NCBI RefSeq assembly: GCF_023703465.1
Contig: NZ_JAMQGP010000003.1
Coordinates: forward strand, 186,001-250,000
DNA: 64,000 bases
Reading direction: 5' to 3'
Source of the DNA: Echinimonas agarilytica
Lineage (GTDB): Bacteria; Pseudomonadota; Gammaproteobacteria; Enterobacterales; Neiellaceae
The first letter of the stretch is position 1; every line of letters starts with the position of its first letter. Shown here one piece after another: positions 47,923-59,223 of the stretch. The notes beneath the pieces were generated by a model. That model had not been told where the DNA came from, did not search any database, and saw only the letters and a program-made list of their open reading frames with translations. The position numbers were made by a program, and so were the translations under genes.

Positions 47923-48219
47923 TTAGGCTTTGGGTAATGTTATTACGCCGTCAGGTTTATTCATGAACAACACGGCTGTTTTACCAATGATCTGAACCAG
48001 CAAACATCCAGTTTCTCGTACGATTGCATCACAAATAGCCTGCCGCTCTTCTCGGTCTTCGCCCAAAACTTTCACTTTGATAAGTTCGTGGTGATCAAGC
48101 GCTATTTCAATTTCGGCAATGACGCCTTCAGTGAGGCCATTATTGCCGAGCAATACCACTGGTTTTAGTGGATGTGCTTGGGCTTTGAGGAAGTTTTTTT
48201 GTTTGTTGCTCAGTTGCAT
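47923..48219 (-). CDS. yhbY: CRM-domain RNA-binding protein YhbY
   Basis: Small RNA-binding protein associated with pre-50S ribosomal subunits, 98 aa (a second ATG directly upstream gives 99). The CRM domain covers the whole chain: LSNKQKNFLKAQAHPLKPVV, then LGNNGLTEGVIAEIEIAL with the GNNG RNA-binding loop, and a C-terminal GKTAVLF strand. It is divergent from rlmE, the conserved arrangement. Confidence 0.95.
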   Translation of the reverse strand: MQLSNKQKNFLKAQAHPLKPVVLLGNNGLTEGVIAEIEIALDHHELIKVKVLGEDREERQAICDAIVRETGCLLVQIIGKTAVLFMNKPDGVITLPKA

Positions 48220-48306
48220 CATTAAGTTTCTTTTTGAAATGACTTGAATTCCCCCTAGTTTACCTCCATGTGAGGGAATACTGGTAACTAAAGATCGAAA
48301 TTACCC

Positions 48307-48939
48307 ATGAGTGGCAAAAAACGAAGTTCGAGCAGTACACGTTGGTTGCAAGAACATTTTGAAGACAAATACGTGAAAGAAGCTCAAAAACAAGGACTTC
48401 GTTCACGTGCTGTATTTAAGCTCGACGAAATACAGAAAAAAGACAAAATTATCCGCTCCGGTAACACCGTGGTTGATTTAGGTGCTGCGCCTGGCGGTTG
48501 GTCTCAATTCTGTGTGACGCAAGTAGGACAGAGTGGGCGAGTGATTGCCTGCGATATCTTAGACATGGATTCCATTGCGGGTGTTGAATTTTTGAAAGGC
48601 GACTTTCAAGAAGAAGCAGTACTCAATGCATTACTCAAACGCGTTGGTGATTCCAAAGTCGATGTTGTGTTATCGGACATGGCTCCTAATATGGCCGGTA
48701 ACCCCAGTGTTGATCAGCCTCGACGTATGTATTTGGTTGAGCTTGCACTAGACATGTGCCATCAGGTATTGGCACCAAATGGAAATTTTGCGGTCAAAGT
48801 TTTTCAAGGTGAAGGTTTTGATGATTACTTAGATGATATTAGAAAAGCATTCAAAACCGTTCGAATACGTAAACCAGATTCTTCTAGAGCACGTTCAAGA
48901 GAAGTGTTCATAGTAGCGACCGGTTACAAACTAAGGTAA
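48307..48939 (+). CDS. rlmE: 23S rRNA 2'-O-ribose U2552 methyltransferase
   Basis: SAM-dependent methyltransferase (FtsJ/RrmJ) acting on 23S rRNA in the 50S subunit; 210 aa, as usual. SAM motif [14 protein letters not shown]. The K-D-K-E catalytic tetrad is visible in [25 protein letters not shown] and the late [10 protein letters not shown]. The ftsH gene follows 58 nt downstream on the same strand, the conserved heat-inducible pair of E. coli. Confidence 0.97.
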   Translation: MSGKKRSSSSTRWLQEHFEDKYVKEAQKQGLRSRAVFKLDEIQKKDKIIRSGNTVVDLGAAPGGWSQFCVTQVGQSGRVIACDILDMDSIAGVEFLKGDFQEEAVLNALLKRVGDSKVDVVLSDMAPNMAGNPSVDQPRRMYLVELALDMCHQVLAPNGNFAVKVFQGEGFDDYLDDIRKAFKTVRIRKPDSSRARSREVFIVATGYKLR

Positions 48940-48997
48940 TCTTCAGTAAGAAAGATTGCTGTAAACAGAATAAAAAAGCTGAGAGAGGAAAACTCCT

Positions 48998-50932
48998 TTG
49001 AGTGATATGGTGAAAAATCTAATACTTTGGTTAGTCATCGCAGTGGTGTTGATGTCGGTGTTCCAAAGTTTTTCACCCGGTGAGTCGGCCAAAGGGCAGA
49101 TGGATTACACCGGTTTCGTGCAGGATGTGCGTCGTGGCGATATTCGTGAAGTCACAATTGATAACCAGACCATTAGTGGTGTTCGCCGCAGCGGAGAGCC
49201 GTTCGAAACGATCATGCCATTCTATGATCGCGATTTAATGAACGACTTGGTAAAGCAAAACGTCAAAACTTTCGGTAAGAAACCTGAAGAGCCGAGCTTT
49301 ATCTCTCAAATCTTTATTTCTTGGTTCCCAATGTTACTGCTCATCGGTGTATGGATATTCTTCATGCGTCAAATGCAAGGCGGCGGCGGTAAAGGTGCGA
49401 TGTCGTTTGGCAAGAGCAAAGCTCGCCTGATGGGCGAAGATCAAATTAAAACTACATTTGCAGATGTTGCGGGTGTAGATGAAGCCAAAGAAGAAGTTGG
49501 CGAACTCGTTGACTACTTGAAAGACCCAACTCGCTTCCAAAAGCTAGGCGGTAAGATACCGACTGGTATTTTGATGGTTGGCCAACCAGGTACAGGTAAA
49601 ACCTTGCTTGCACGAGCTATTGCAGGTGAAGCTAAAGTGCCATTCTTTACCATTTCAGGTTCAGACTTCGTTGAAATGTTTGTAGGTGTCGGCGCTTCAC
49701 GTGTTCGCGACATGTTTGAACAAGCGAAGAAAGCAGCACCGTGTATTGTCTTTATTGATGAAATCGATGCAGTCGGTCGTCAGCGTGGCGCAGGTTTAGG
49801 CGGTGGTCACGACGAACGTGAACAAACGTTGAACCAAATGCTGGTTGAAATGGACGGCTTTGAAGGCAATGAAGGTATTATTGTGATTGCTGCAACCAAC
49901 CGTCCTGACGTGCTCGACCCTGCACTCTTGCGCCCAGGTCGTTTCGACCGTCAAGTTGTAGTGGGTTTACCTGACGTTCGTGGTCGTGAACAAATTCTTA
50001 AAGTACACATGCGCAAAGTGCCCATTGGCGACGATGTGAATGCTGCTGTTATTGCGCGTGGTACTCCAGGTTTCTCCGGTGCCGATCTATCGAACCTTGT
50101 GAACGAAGCCGCTTTATTTGCTGCTCGCGGTGGCAAGCGTAAAGTTGCCATGGAACAGTTCGAAAAGGCGAAAGACAAAATCATGATGGGCGCAGAGCGC
50201 AAGTCGATGGTGATGACTGAGTCTGAAAAAGAGATGACGGCCTACCACGAAGCGGGCCATGCCATTGTGGGGCGTATCGTTCCCGAGCATGATCCCGTGT
50301 ATAAGGTTTCGATCATCCCACGCGGGCGAGCGTTGGGTGTGACAATGTATCTGCCTGAGCGTGACCGAGTGAGCCACTCTAAGCAGCACTTAGAAAGCAT
50401 GATTTCGAGCTTGTTTGGTGGCCGAATTGCAGAAGCCGTCATTTATGGCGATGACATGGTGACGACAGGAGCGTCGAACGACATTGAACGTGCCACTGAC
50501 ATTGCTCGCAAAATGGTGACTCAATGGGGTCTATCTGACAAGATGGGACCACTGCTTTATGCTGATGAAGAAGGCGAAGTATTCTTGGGGCGTACAGCTT
50601 CAAAAACTAAGCACATGTCCGATGAAACGGCGCGAGCGATTGATGAAGAAATCAAACTCTTGATTGATCGTAACTATCAGCGTTCATTGACCATTCTAAA
50701 AGAGAACATTGATATTCTTCATACCATGAAAGAAGCATTGATGAAGTACGAAACCATTGATGCGCTGCAAATTGATGATTTGATGGCGCGTCGCGATGTT
50801 CGTCCCCCAGCAGACTGGTCGAATGATGATTCTGCCAATTCAGGTTCGTCAGGCGATGACACCACTAAGATGGATGTCAACAAAAACGACGACAAAGATG
50901 CAGGCTCAGCAGAAGATGCTCCAGCGAAATAA
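48998..50932 (+). CDS. ftsH: Membrane-bound ATP-dependent zinc metalloprotease FtsH
   Basis: Degrades misfolded membrane proteins and regulators such as sigma-32 and LpxC; 644 aa. The start is probably TTG at 48998, eight bases after AGAGGA; an ATG at 49007 is an alternative. Two membrane helices (about 5-22 and 100-122) flank a periplasmic domain. The AAA+ domain has [28 protein letters not shown] and the SRH arginines in RPGRFDRQV. The zinc site is [10 protein letters not shown], with the third ligand Asp near [11 protein letters not shown]. The acidic C-terminal tail is disordered. Confidence 0.98.
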   Translation: MSDMVKNLILWLVIAVVLMSVFQSFSPGESAKGQMDYTGFVQDVRRGDIREVTIDNQTISGVRRSGEPFETIMPFYDRDLMNDLVKQNVKTFGKKPEEPSFISQIFISWFPMLLLIGVWIFFMRQMQGGGGKGAMSFGKSKARLMGEDQIKTTFADVAGVDEAKEEVGELVDYLKDPTRFQKLGGKIPTGILMVGQPGTGKTLLARAIAGEAKVPFFTISGSDFVEMFVGVGASRVRDMFEQAKKAAPCIVFIDEIDAVGRQRGAGLGGGHDEREQTLNQMLVEMDGFEGNEGIIVIAATNRPDVLDPALLRPGRFDRQVVVGLPDVRGREQILKVHMRKVPIGDDVNAAVIARGTPGFSGADLSNLVNEAALFAARGGKRKVAMEQFEKAKDKIMMGAERKSMVMTESEKEMTAYHEAGHAIVGRIVPEHDPVYKVSIIPRGRALGVTMYLPERDRVSHSKQHLESMISSLFGGRIAEAVIYGDDMVTTGASNDIERATDIARKMVTQWGLSDKMGPLLYADEEGEVFLGRTASKTKHMSDETARAIDEEIKLLIDRNYQRSLTILKENIDILHTMKEALMKYETIDALQIDDLMARRDVRPPADWSNDDSANSGSSGDDTTKMDVNKNDDKDAGSAEDAPAK

Positions 50933-50948
50933 CCTTCTCAAGTGATTG

Positions 50949-50975
50949 AAAAAAGCCCCGTTATCGGGGCTTTTT
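50949..50975 (+). terminator. Rho-independent terminator after ftsH
   Basis: AAAAAGCCCCG pairs with CGGGGCTTTTT around TTAT. Confidence 0.9.
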
Positions 50976-51022
50976 GTTAGCTCAAATATAGTCACTACCA
51001 CGATTCAGGTATTGAGTGCTTT

Positions 51023-51853
51023 ATGTCTGATACGACACAAACCAAAATCGACTTCTCGAAGATTCAAGTAATGGGAATTCTAAACGTCACCCCTGATTCC
51101 TTTTCAGACGGAGGTTCGTTTAATTCCATTGATAATGCTTTGGCACAAGCAGAACAAATGGTCAAAGACGGAGCGACCATTATTGATATTGGTGGCGAAT
51201 CTACACGTCCGGGTGCCGATGATGTGCTTGAGCAACAAGAGTTAGATCGGGTCATACCGGTGATAGAAGCGATTCGAGCTAATTTTGATATTCCCATATC
51301 CATTGATACGGTGAAAACCAAAGTGATGTTGGAGGCCGTGAATGTAGGCGCCAACATGATCAATGACGTGATGGCGCTGCAAGCTGCCGGAGCGGTGGAT
51401 GTGGCGGCACAATTGAAAGTGCCTGTGTGTTTGATGCACATGCAAGGTTCGCCGCGAACCATGCAGCACAATCCGCAGTATGACAATGTCATTGCGGATG
51501 TCGAAAAATTTCTACTACAACGTGTTGAGGCGTGTTTAGCTGCGGGTATACCGAAAGACCTGATAATTCTTGACCCAGGCTTTGGTTTTGGTAAAACTCT
51601 CGACCACAATATAACTTTACTTGCACACACGTCCGAACTATTGAAACACGACTACCCAATCTTGATTGGGCTCTCGCGTAAGTCGATGTTTGGGCACCTA
51701 CTGAATCGCGATGTAAGCGAGCGTTTAGCCGCAAGCCTTGCAGGCGTGATGGTGAGTGTGGAGCAGGGGGCAACCATTTTTCGCGTGCATGATGTGCGTG
51801 AAACAGTCGATAGTCTCCGTGTATGGAAGGCCATTAAGGAAAAGCAAAAATGA
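51023..51853 (+). CDS. folP: Dihydropteroate synthase
   Basis: Condenses 4-aminobenzoate with hydroxymethyl-dihydropterin diphosphate in folate synthesis (the sulfonamide target), 276 aa. Signature motifs are [38 protein letters not shown] and [14 protein letters not shown], with the late SRKSMFG. The stop overlaps the glmM start by 4 nt, so they are translationally coupled, as in most gammaproteobacteria. Confidence 0.98.
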   Translation: MSDTTQTKIDFSKIQVMGILNVTPDSFSDGGSFNSIDNALAQAEQMVKDGATIIDIGGESTRPGADDVLEQQELDRVIPVIEAIRANFDIPISIDTVKTKVMLEAVNVGANMINDVMALQAAGAVDVAAQLKVPVCLMHMQGSPRTMQHNPQYDNVIADVEKFLLQRVEACLAAGIPKDLIILDPGFGFGKTLDHNITLLAHTSELLKHDYPILIGLSRKSMFGHLLNRDVSERLAASLAGVMVSVEQGATIFRVHDVRETVDSLRVWKAIKEKQK

Positions 51854-53190
51854 CTGAACGTAAATATTTTGGAACCGACGGAATTCGCGGTCGAGTAGGC
51901 CAAGGGGCGATTACGCCAGAATTCATGTTGAAACTGGGCTGGGCTGCCGGTCGCGTCTTGTCAAAGCAGGGCACTAAAAATGTACTGATTGGCAAAGACA
52001 CGCGTATTTCGAACTATATGCTTGAAGCTGCGCTCGAAGCAGGCCTTGCCGCTGCAGGCTTAAAAGCTAATTTAATGGGGCCAATGCCAACTCCAGCAGT
52101 TGCATACTTAACGCGAACATTCCGCGCTGAAGCGGGCATTGTATTGAGTGCATCCCACAATCCATATTACGACAACGGTATTAAATTCTTCTCTGCCGAT
52201 GGCACCAAGCTCGATGATGAAATCGAACTTGCCATCGAAGCTGAAATTGACAAGCAACTGACCTGTGTTGACAACGCAGCATTGGGCAAAGCGGTCCGAA
52301 TTGACGATGCGGCAGGGCGTTATATTGAGTTCTGTAAAAGTACAGTGTCTCAAGAAATGAACTTACAAGGCATGAAAATTGTTGTGGATTGTGCGAACGG
52401 TGCAACCTATGACATCGCACCATCTGTATTCCGTGAACTGGGTGCCGAAGTGGTTGCCATTGGTGTGAATCCGAATGGCATCAATATTAATGACAAATGC
52501 GGTGCAACGGATACTCAGCAATTAGTTGACACTGTATTAGCCGAAGGGGCGGATGTTGGTATTGCGCTAGATGGCGATGGTGACCGTTGTATCATGGTTG
52601 ATCACACGGGCGAAGTGCTCGACGGTGACCAACTGATCTTTATCATTGCTCGCGATGCCATGCGCAACGGCCGCTTGAAAGGCGGGGTAGTGGGCACTCA
52701 AATGACTAACTTGGGAATGGAGATCGCTTTGGGTATTTTAGGTATTCCATTTGTTCGCTCTAAAGTGGGTGACCGATATGTGATGGAAATGCTCAAAGAA
52801 AAAGGTTGGATGTTTGGCGGCGAAGGCTCAGGCCATATCATTTGTCTTGACCGAACGACTACCGGTGATGGTATCGTTGCGGCGCTACAAGTGCTCAATG
52901 CCTCCTTTAACTCCGAGTTGACGCTCAACGAACTTGCCCGCGGTATGGAAAAATACCCGCAAGTATTGATTAACGTGCGCTTTACTGAAGGTTCCGATCC
53001 GCTTAATGCTGATTCAGTGAAACAAGCCGTGATTGATGCTGAACAAAAGCTGGGGCGAACCGGGCGTGTGCTGCTTCGTAAATCAGGAACTGAGCCGTTA
53101 CTCCGAGTGATGGTAGAGGGCGATAACCACGAATTAGTACAAAAAAGTGCCGAATTAATTGCAGAGCAAGTGAAATTGGCTAGCGAATAA
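51850..53190 (+). CDS. glmM: Phosphoglucosamine mutase
   Basis: Converts glucosamine-6-phosphate to glucosamine-1-phosphate for UDP-GlcNAc, peptidoglycan and LPS; 446 aa. The active-site phosphoserine loop is [13 protein letters not shown], the metal loop [13 protein letters not shown], the sugar-binding loop GGEGSGHI and the phosphate-binding loop [12 protein letters not shown]. tpiA, which often lies between glmM and secG in this class, is not present here. Confidence 0.98.
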   Translation: MTERKYFGTDGIRGRVGQGAITPEFMLKLGWAAGRVLSKQGTKNVLIGKDTRISNYMLEAALEAGLAAAGLKANLMGPMPTPAVAYLTRTFRAEAGIVLSASHNPYYDNGIKFFSADGTKLDDEIELAIEAEIDKQLTCVDNAALGKAVRIDDAAGRYIEFCKSTVSQEMNLQGMKIVVDCANGATYDIAPSVFRELGAEVVAIGVNPNGININDKCGATDTQQLVDTVLAEGADVGIALDGDGDRCIMVDHTGEVLDGDQLIFIIARDAMRNGRLKGGVVGTQMTNLGMEIALGILGIPFVRSKVGDRYVMEMLKEKGWMFGGEGSGHIICLDRTTTGDGIVAALQVLNASFNSELTLNELARGMEKYPQVLINVRFTEGSDPLNADSVKQAVIDAEQKLGRTGRVLLRKSGTEPLLRVMVEGDNHELVQKSAELIAEQVKLASE

Positions 53191-53230
53191 CCGGTTGATC
53201 TTTTTGATGAAGAAAACCTCTAATTTACAC

Positions 53231-53259
53231 TTGTAAGTTGGCAACAGGTTAGATACTAT
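53231..53259 (+). promoter_or_regulatory. Sigma-70-type promoter for secG
   Basis: -35 TTGTAA (53231-53236) and -10 TACTAT (53254-53259) with a 17-bp spacer lie about 75 bp before secG. The transcript probably continues into the tRNA genes. Confidence 0.5.
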
Positions 53260-53335
53260 CTCGCCCGCCCTGAAGCTGGTGGGCTTGATAAGAGATAAGT
53301 CAGTACATCTGTACTGGTAAAGACAGAGTAAAACC

Positions 53336-53677
53336 ATGTACGAACTAATTATCATTGTTTATCTGCTGGTAGCCCTAGCAATCATTGGATTGGTCCTTAT
53401 ACAGCAAGGTAAAGGTGCTGATATGGGCGCATCGTTTGGTGCAGGCGGCGGCGCATCAGCGAGTTTGTTCGGATCTTCTGGTTCTGGTAACTTTCTTACT
53501 CGTACCACAGCTTTATTAGCAACCGTATTTTTTGTGCTGAGCTTGGTGATTGGTAACCTTACCAACGAACGAGTAAAGCAAAGTCAGGAATGGGAAAACC
53601 TGGCAGACGACGCAGTAACAATTGTTGAAGAACAAGAAGTTCCAGCGACCGCACCGGAAAGTGATATTCCAAATTAA
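53336..53677 (+). CDS. secG: Preprotein translocase subunit SecG
   Basis: Small inner-membrane subunit of the SecYEG channel, 113 aa. Two membrane helices (about 4-23 and 55-73) flank a Gly/Ala-rich loop with GADMGASFGAGGGASASLFG, the SecG hallmark. An acidic tail follows. A tRNA-Leu gene begins 7 nt after its stop, the conserved secG-leuU-like arrangement. Confidence 0.96.
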   Translation: MYELIIIVYLLVALAIIGLVLIQQGKGADMGASFGAGGGASASLFGSSGSGNFLTRTTALLATVFFVLSLVIGNLTNERVKQSQEWENLADDAVTIVEEQEVPATAPESDIPN

Positions 53678-53683
53678 GTTTTA

Positions 53684-53770
53684 GCCGAGGTGGTGGAATT
53701 GGTAGACACGCTATCTTGAGGGGGTAGTGCTCGAAAGGGCGTGCGGGTTCAAGTCCCGCTCTCGGCACCA
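53684..53770 (+). tRNA. tRNA-Leu (anticodon GAG)
   Basis: 87-nt class II tRNA with a 3' CCA encoded. The anticodon stem CTATC/GGTAG encloses the loop TTGAGGG, giving GAG. The long variable arm (TGCTCGAAAGGGCG) and the T-arm GGTTCAAGTCC are present. It reads CUC and CUU. Confidence 0.95.
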
Positions 53771-53833
53771 ATTTATAACAAGTTGAACGCTTGAATACAT
53801 TATAGTAAATCAAGTACAATTTGATGCAGTTAC

Positions 53834-53910
<77 letters not shown>

Positions 53911-53958
53911 ATCCTCCAGTCAAGACTTAGGTCTTGCAGGACAGGGTAAAGCAGCTTT

Positions 53959-53985
53959 AAGCCCCGTACCTAATGGGGCTTTTTG
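53959..53985 (+). terminator. Terminator/attenuator in the rimP leader
   Basis: AAGCCCC pairs with GGGGCTT, followed by T5. A second, shorter terminator-like hairpin (GGGC/GCCC plus T7, 54021-54042) follows before rimP. The pair could attenuate the nusA operon, which NusA itself controls in E. coli. Confidence 0.6.
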
Positions 53986-54057
53986 CTATGTGGGTTTTTG
54001 TCACAGGCAGAAACCAGACTGGGGCCTTTGAGCCCTTTTTTTGTTTCCGGGAGTTAT

Positions 54058-54513
54058 ATGGCGTCGTTGGAAAAACGTTTAACAGACATGCTTGAGCCTG
54101 CTGTTTCGGCAATTGGTTTTGAGTTGTGGGGGCTTGAATTTGTCCGTGCGGGCAGTCATTCAACCTTGCGGGTTTATATTGACCACGAAGATGGTGTGTC
54201 AGTTGATAACTGTGCTGACTGCAGTCGTCAAATCAGTGCCGTACTGGACGTTGAAGATCCAATTTCCAAAGAATATTATTTGGAAGTATCGTCTCCGGGA
54301 ATGGAACGTCCACTCTACACAGTTTCACAGTACGAGGCCTATATTGGTCACGGGCTGAAAATTAAAACGCGGCTGCCTCAGTTTGGTCAGCGTAAATTCC
54401 AGGGAACCTTGCAAGCAGTCGATAACGGTATGATTACCATTGTGACGACGAAGCACGAGGTTGAGCTGATGTTTGATAATATTGAGCGCGCTCATTTGGT
54501 TGCAAAGTTTTAA
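54058..54513 (+). CDS. rimP: Ribosome maturation factor RimP
   Basis: Needed for 30S subunit maturation, 151 aa from the ATG at 54058 (GGGAG ribosome site). N-terminal domain with GFELWGLEFVRAGSHSTLRV, the conserved DNCADCSRQISAVLDVEDPI and YYLEVSSPGMERPL, then the SH3-like C-terminal domain ending in VELMFDNIERAHLV. It is first in the rimP-nusA-infB-rbfA-truB run. Confidence 0.97.
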   Translation: MASLEKRLTDMLEPAVSAIGFELWGLEFVRAGSHSTLRVYIDHEDGVSVDNCADCSRQISAVLDVEDPISKEYYLEVSSPGMERPLYTVSQYEAYIGHGLKIKTRLPQFGQRKFQGTLQAVDNGMITIVTTKHEVELMFDNIERAHLVAKF

Positions 54514-54541
54514 CTGGCGCGGTTAGGAAGAGGTCCAACAC

Positions 54542-56047
54542 ATGAACAATAAAGAAATCCTGCAAGTTGTAGATGCAGTTTCTAATGAAAAAGCAGTGCC
54601 GGAAGAGAAAATTTTCGAAGCACTCGAATTTGCCCTGGCTACAGCGACCAAGAAAAAGAACGCAGCTGATATCGAAGTTCGGATTGATATTGACCGTAAA
54701 ACAGGCGAATTCGAAACGTTTCGTCGTTGGTTAATTATTGCCGATGATGAGCAAATGGAATTCCCAACAAAAGAATACACGCTAGAAGTAGCGCGTGCGC
54801 TTTGGGAAAACGAAGAATTAAACGTGGGTGATTATGTAGAAGAAACGATTGATTCAATCGTATTCGACCGAATCACCACGCAAACAGCGAAGCAAGTGAT
54901 CGTTCAAAAGGTTCGAGAAGCCGAGCGTCAGCAGATTGTGGAGCAGTTTGCCGACCAAGAAGGCGAAATTTTAACCAGTACGGTTAAGAAAGTGAATCGC
55001 GACAGTGTTATCCTAGATCTAGGCAACAATGCGGAAGCGATCATGTACCGCGAAGATATGTTGCCGCGTGAATCATTTCGCCCGGGTGACCGAGTTCGTG
55101 GACTTTTGCATAAGGTTGACCCTGAAGCTCGTGGTGCTCAACTGTTCATTTCTCGTACCAAGCCGGAAATGCTAATTGAATTATTCCGCATTGAAGTGCC
55201 AGAAATTGGCGAAGAAATGATTGAACTAATGGGCGCCGCTCGTGATCCAGGAAGTCGTGCAAAGATTGCTGTTAAAACCAACGATCGCCGCATTGACCCC
55301 GTAGGAGCATGCGTGGGCATGCGTGGTTCACGTGTACAAGCCGTTTCGGGTGAACTTGGCGGAGAGCGCATCGATATTGTTTTATACGATGACAATCTTG
55401 CACAGTTTGTGATTAATGCGATGGCGCCAGCCGATGTCGCGTCCATTATTGTGGACGAAGACGCAGGCTCTATCGATATCGCAGTAGAAGCGAGCAATTT
55501 AGCGCAAGCGATTGGTCGTAATGGTCAAAACGTTCGTCTTGCCAGTCAATTGACTGAATGGGAACTGAACGTGATGACCCAAGAAGATATGGACAAGAAG
55601 CATAAAGCTGAGTCCCAAAAGTTTGTTGACGCTCTAACGGATTCGTTGGGGATTGATGAAGAATTTGCCGGTTTGCTAGTTGACGAAGGTTTCTCCACTC
55701 TCGAAGAGATTGCGTATGTACCTGTTAATGAGCTGCTGGAAATAGAAGAACTGGATGAAGAACTCGTTGAAGAGCTGCGTGATCGTGCAAAAGCTGCATT
55801 GACAACCAAAGCATTAGCTAACGAAGAATCACTAGATAAGAATGAACCTGCAGATGATTTGCTGAACCTCGAAGGCATGGAGCGTCAGTTGGCATTTAAA
55901 CTCGCCAGCCGTGGAGTGGTGACGCTTGAAGATCTTGCAGAGCAGGGAGTTGACGATATCTCCGGAATCGAAGATTTAGATGAAACCTCTGCTGGTGAAC
56001 TCATCATGGCAGCACGCCAGATTTGTTGGTTCAGCGACGAAGCATAA
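54542..56047 (+). CDS. nusA: Transcription termination/antitermination factor NusA
   Basis: RNA polymerase-binding elongation factor, 501 aa. N-terminal polymerase-binding domain (about 1-130), S1 RNA-binding domain (about 135-200, [20 protein letters not shown]), two KH domains (about 203-345, with [15 protein letters not shown] and [13 protein letters not shown]), and two C-terminal acidic helix-hairpin-helix repeats (about 360-495) like those that bind the alpha-CTD and lambda N in E. coli. infB follows 28 nt later. Confidence 0.98.
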   Translation: MNNKEILQVVDAVSNEKAVPEEKIFEALEFALATATKKKNAADIEVRIDIDRKTGEFETFRRWLIIADDEQMEFPTKEYTLEVARALWENEELNVGDYVEETIDSIVFDRITTQTAKQVIVQKVREAERQQIVEQFADQEGEILTSTVKKVNRDSVILDLGNNAEAIMYREDMLPRESFRPGDRVRGLLHKVDPEARGAQLFISRTKPEMLIELFRIEVPEIGEEMIELMGAARDPGSRAKIAVKTNDRRIDPVGACVGMRGSRVQAVSGELGGERIDIVLYDDNLAQFVINAMAPADVASIIVDEDAGSIDIAVEASNLAQAIGRNGQNVRLASQLTEWELNVMTQEDMDKKHKAESQKFVDALTDSLGIDEEFAGLLVDEGFSTLEEIAYVPVNELLEIEELDEELVEELRDRAKAALTTKALANEESLDKNEPADDLLNLEGMERQLAFKLASRGVVTLEDLAEQGVDDISGIEDLDETSAGELIMAARQICWFSDEA

Positions 56048-56075
56048 TGCAGATTTAACGGGAGAGTAGCGAAGC

Positions 56076-58763
56076 ATGTCAGAAGTAACTATCAATAAGC
56101 TCGCCACCGATGTGGGTACTAGCGAAGAACGTCTCGTAGAGCAGTTCAAAGAGGCTGGTATCACAAAGAAAGCTGGTGACATGGTCACCGAAGAAGAAAA
56201 GCAAACATTGTTGACTCACTTGAATCGCCAACATGGCGGTGAGGGTGATGCAGCACCAAAACGTATGACTTTACGTCGTAAGACCAAAAGCACTTTGGAA
56301 GTCACTGGTTCTGAAGGAAAAAATAAAAAAGTGACGGTTGAAGTCCGCAAGAAGCGTACTTACGTTAAGCGTGACCCTGAAGCAGAACAAGCGCAAAAAG
56401 AAGCTGAAGAGCAAGCGCAACGCATCGCGCAGGAAAAAGCTCAAGCTGAAGCTGACGCTAAAGCCAAAGCTGAAGCAGAAGCGAAAGCAGCAGCTAAGGC
56501 GAAAGCCGACGCGGAAGCCAAAGCCAAAGCAAAAGCCGAAGCTGAAGAAGCGCATCGCAAAGATGAAGCTAAACGCAGATTGGAAGAAGAGTCGATGACT
56601 CCAGAAGCCAAAGCAAAACGCGAAGAAGAAAACAAAGCTCGCGAAGCTGCTCGTTTAGAAGCTGAGGCTATTAAAGCGAAGCAAGAAGAAGAAGCTGCGC
56701 GTAAAGCGGAAGAAGAAGCGAAAAAGCAAGCTGAAGAAGCACGCAAACTCGCTGAAGAAAACGCTGCACGTTGGGCTGAGCAAGAAGCGAAGCAAAAAGC
56801 AGCGCTGGAGCAAGACGTTCACTTAACGAGCTCTCGTTATGCTCAAGAAGCCGAAGATCAACAAGACCGTGCCGACGAAACTCGTCGTCGCCGTCCGAAG
56901 AAAAAGAAAGGCCAAGATCGCCCGAACCGCAATGCTGGTCGTCGTGGACGCAACGCAAACAAGAGCGGTTCTTCATTGCAGCACGGTTTCAATAAGCCAG
57001 CTCAGCCTGTAGAACGTGAAGTTCGCATTGGCGAGACTATTTCGGTTGCTGAATTAGCTTCTAAAATGGCTGTAAAAGGCACTGAAGTGATTAAAGCAAT
57101 GATGAAGATGGGAGTGATGGTGACGATCAACCAAGTGATTGATCAAGAAACCGCACAACTCGTTGCTGAAGAAATGGGTCACAAAACTGTTCTTGTCAAA
57201 GAGAATCAGTTGGAAGAAACCATTTTGGCTGAAGCGGAAGCTCAAGGCGAAACAACAGGCCGCGCGCCAGTTGTAACTATCATGGGGCACGTTGACCATG
57301 GTAAAACATCGCTACTTGACCGAATCCGCGAAGCTAAGGTTGCTGACGGCGAAGCTGGCGGTATTACCCAGCATATCGGTGCGTATCATGTTGAAACTGA
57401 AAACGGCATGGTTACCTTCTTGGATACTCCTGGTCACGCCGCGTTTACCGCCATGCGTGCCCGTGGTGCGAAAGCAACCGACATCGTGGTGTTGGTTGTT
57501 GCAGCTGACGATGGCGTAATGCCACAAACAGTTGAAGCGGTTCAGCATGCTCGTGCTGCTGGTGTTCCGCTTGTTGTTGCTGTGAATAAGATAGATAAAG
57601 AAGCGGCTGACCCAGATCGAGTTAAGAATGAACTGGCTCAGCATGATGTGATTCCTGAAGATTGGGGCGGAGATGTTCAGTTCATCCACGTTTCAGCGAA
57701 ATCTGGCGAAGGCATCGACGCATTACTCGAAGGCATTCTGCTTGTTTCAGAAGTATTGGAGCTTGAAGCGGTTGCTTCTGGCCCAGCAAGTGGCATCGTG
57801 ATTGAATCTCGTCTTGATAAAGGCCGTGGTCCGGTTGCATCAGTGTTGGTACAACAAGGTCAGTTGAACAAAGGCGATATTATCCTTTGTGGTCTTGAGT
57901 ATGGCCGCGTTCGTGCAATGCGCGATGAAAATGGTCACGATATTGAATCTGCCGGCCCTTCAATTCCTGTTGAGATTTTAGGCCTGTCAGGCGTGCCATC
58001 TGCGGGTGATGAAGCAACAGCTGTTCGTGATGAGCGTAAAGCTCGTGAAGTTGCTTTGTATCGTCAAGGCAAGTTCCGTGATGTGAAACTGGCTCGCCAG
58101 CAGAAAGCTAAACTTGAGAACATGTTCGCTAACATGACAGATGGTGATGTTTCTGAATTGAACATCGTACTTAAAGCTGATGTTCAAGGTTCACTAGAAG
58201 CCATTACCGATGCCTTGTTGAAACTTTCTACTGACGAAGTGAAAGTGAAGATTATTGGTACTGGTGTAGGTGGTATCACAGAAACTGATGCAACACTTGC
58301 AGCAGCGTCTAGCGCTATTGTTCTTGGCTTTAACGTTCGTGCCGACGCAACTGCTCGCCGCGTGCTTGAGTCAGAAAGTGTGGATTTACGTTACTACAGC
58401 GTGATCTACAACTTGATTGATGAAGTCAAGTTGGCAATGACGGGTATGCTTGCTCCAGAATATAAGCAAGAGATTATCGGTTTGGCTGAAGTTCGTGATG
58501 TCTTTAAATCGCCTAAACTTGGTGCTATCGCCGGTTGTATGGTGACAGAAGGCCTTGTCAAACGCTCTGCTCCTATTCGTGTACTACGTGAAAATGTAGT
58601 GATTTACGAAGGCGAACTTGAATCGCTACGTCGCTTTAAAGACGACGTGCAAGAAGTGCGTAACGGCATGGAGTGTGGTATCGGCGTTAAGAACTACAAC
58701 GATGTTCGCGCAGGCGACCAAATCGAAGTATTCGAAACAGTTGAAGTGGCTCGCACACTGTAG
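56076..58763 (+). CDS. infB: Translation initiation factor IF-2
   Basis: GTPase that places initiator tRNA on the 30S subunit, 895 aa. An N-terminal IF2N domain (1-50) is followed by a very long Lys/Ala/Glu-rich helical stretch (about 95-265), a basic [10 protein letters not shown] region and a second IF2N domain (about 315-370). The G domain has [23 protein letters not shown] and NKIDK (about 400-510). Domains II-IV complete the C-terminus. The repetitive GCN-rich helix produces long antisense open frames that are not genes. Confidence 0.98.
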   Translation: MSEVTINKLATDVGTSEERLVEQFKEAGITKKAGDMVTEEEKQTLLTHLNRQHGGEGDAAPKRMTLRRKTKSTLEVTGSEGKNKKVTVEVRKKRTYVKRDPEAEQAQKEAEEQAQRIAQEKAQAEADAKAKAEAEAKAAAKAKADAEAKAKAKAEAEEAHRKDEAKRRLEEESMTPEAKAKREEENKAREAARLEAEAIKAKQEEEAARKAEEEAKKQAEEARKLAEENAARWAEQEAKQKAALEQDVHLTSSRYAQEAEDQQDRADETRRRRPKKKKGQDRPNRNAGRRGRNANKSGSSLQHGFNKPAQPVEREVRIGETISVAELASKMAVKGTEVIKAMMKMGVMVTINQVIDQETAQLVAEEMGHKTVLVKENQLEETILAEAEAQGETTGRAPVVTIMGHVDHGKTSLLDRIREAKVADGEAGGITQHIGAYHVETENGMVTFLDTPGHAAFTAMRARGAKATDIVVLVVAADDGVMPQTVEAVQHARAAGVPLVVAVNKIDKEAADPDRVKNELAQHDVIPEDWGGDVQFIHVSAKSGEGIDALLEGILLVSEVLELEAVASGPASGIVIESRLDKGRGPVASVLVQQGQLNKGDIILCGLEYGRVRAMRDENGHDIESAGPSIPVEILGLSGVPSAGDEATAVRDERKAREVALYRQGKFRDVKLARQQKAKLENMFANMTDGDVSELNIVLKADVQGSLEAITDALLKLSTDEVKVKIIGTGVGGITETDATLAAASSAIVLGFNVRADATARRVLESESVDLRYYSVIYNLIDEVKLAMTGMLAPEYKQEIIGLAEVRDVFKSPKLGAIAGCMVTEGLVKRSAPIRVLRENVVIYEGELESLRRFKDDVQEVRNGMECGIGVKNYNDVRAGDQIEVFETVEVARTL

Positions 58764-58789
58764 AAGTTATTGTTATCAAATAGCTTGAA

Positions 58790-58817
58790 TGTGGGAGCCT
58801 TAGGCTCCCACATTTGT
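58790..58817 (+). terminator. Hairpin between infB and rbfA
   Basis: TGTGGGAGCC and GGCTCCCACA form a perfect 10-bp stem around TTA, followed by TTTGTTT. Read-through to rbfA is likely, since rbfA starts 17 nt later. Confidence 0.7.
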
Positions 58818-58833
58818 TTAAGGCGGTATACAA

Positions 58834-59223
58834 ATGGCAAAAGCATTTAAAAGAACAGATCGTGTTTCACAGCAAGTGAAAAAGTCGATCGCGTTAATCC
58901 TTCAACGCGAAATTAAAGATCCTCGTATCGGCATGGTGACCGTGTCTGATGTTGAAGTGTCACGAGATCTGGCATACGCAAAAGTATATGTCACATTTTT
59001 GTTTGACGACCCCACTGAAATTGAAGGTGCTCTAGAAGCATTGAAAGATGCCTCGGGTTATATTCGCAGCCTAGTGGGTTCTCAGGTCAAAATGCGGTTG
59101 ACGCCAGAACTCCAATTTATCTATGACAGTTCATTGACCGAAGGCATGCGTTTGTCAAACGTAGTATCGGGTGCAATTTCTGAAGATGAACGCAAACGAA
59201 AAGATAAAGAGCAAGATTCTTAA
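58834..59223 (+). CDS. rbfA: Ribosome-binding factor RbfA
   Basis: Cold-shock 30S maturation factor with a type II KH fold, 129 aa. Typical parts are [39 protein letters not shown] and the C-terminal [16 protein letters not shown]. The stop overlaps the truB start by one base (TAATG), so they are coupled. Confidence 0.97.
   Translation: MAKAFKRTDRVSQQVKKSIALILQREIKDPRIGMVTVSDVEVSRDLAYAKVYVTFLFDDPTEIEGALEALKDASGYIRSLVGSQVKMRLTPELQFIYDSSLTEGMRLSNVVSGAISEDERKRKDKEQDS

Noticed and set aside
51064-51630. 188-codon antisense ORF in folP
   Set aside because: It lies wholly opposite a conserved gene and has no family features; codon bias of folP keeps the frame open.
56271-56976. Long antisense ORFs opposite infB
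   Set aside because: They are mirror frames of the Lys/Ala/Glu-rich repeat stretch of IF-2, with low-complexity Ser/Ala/Phe translations and no ribosome sites.
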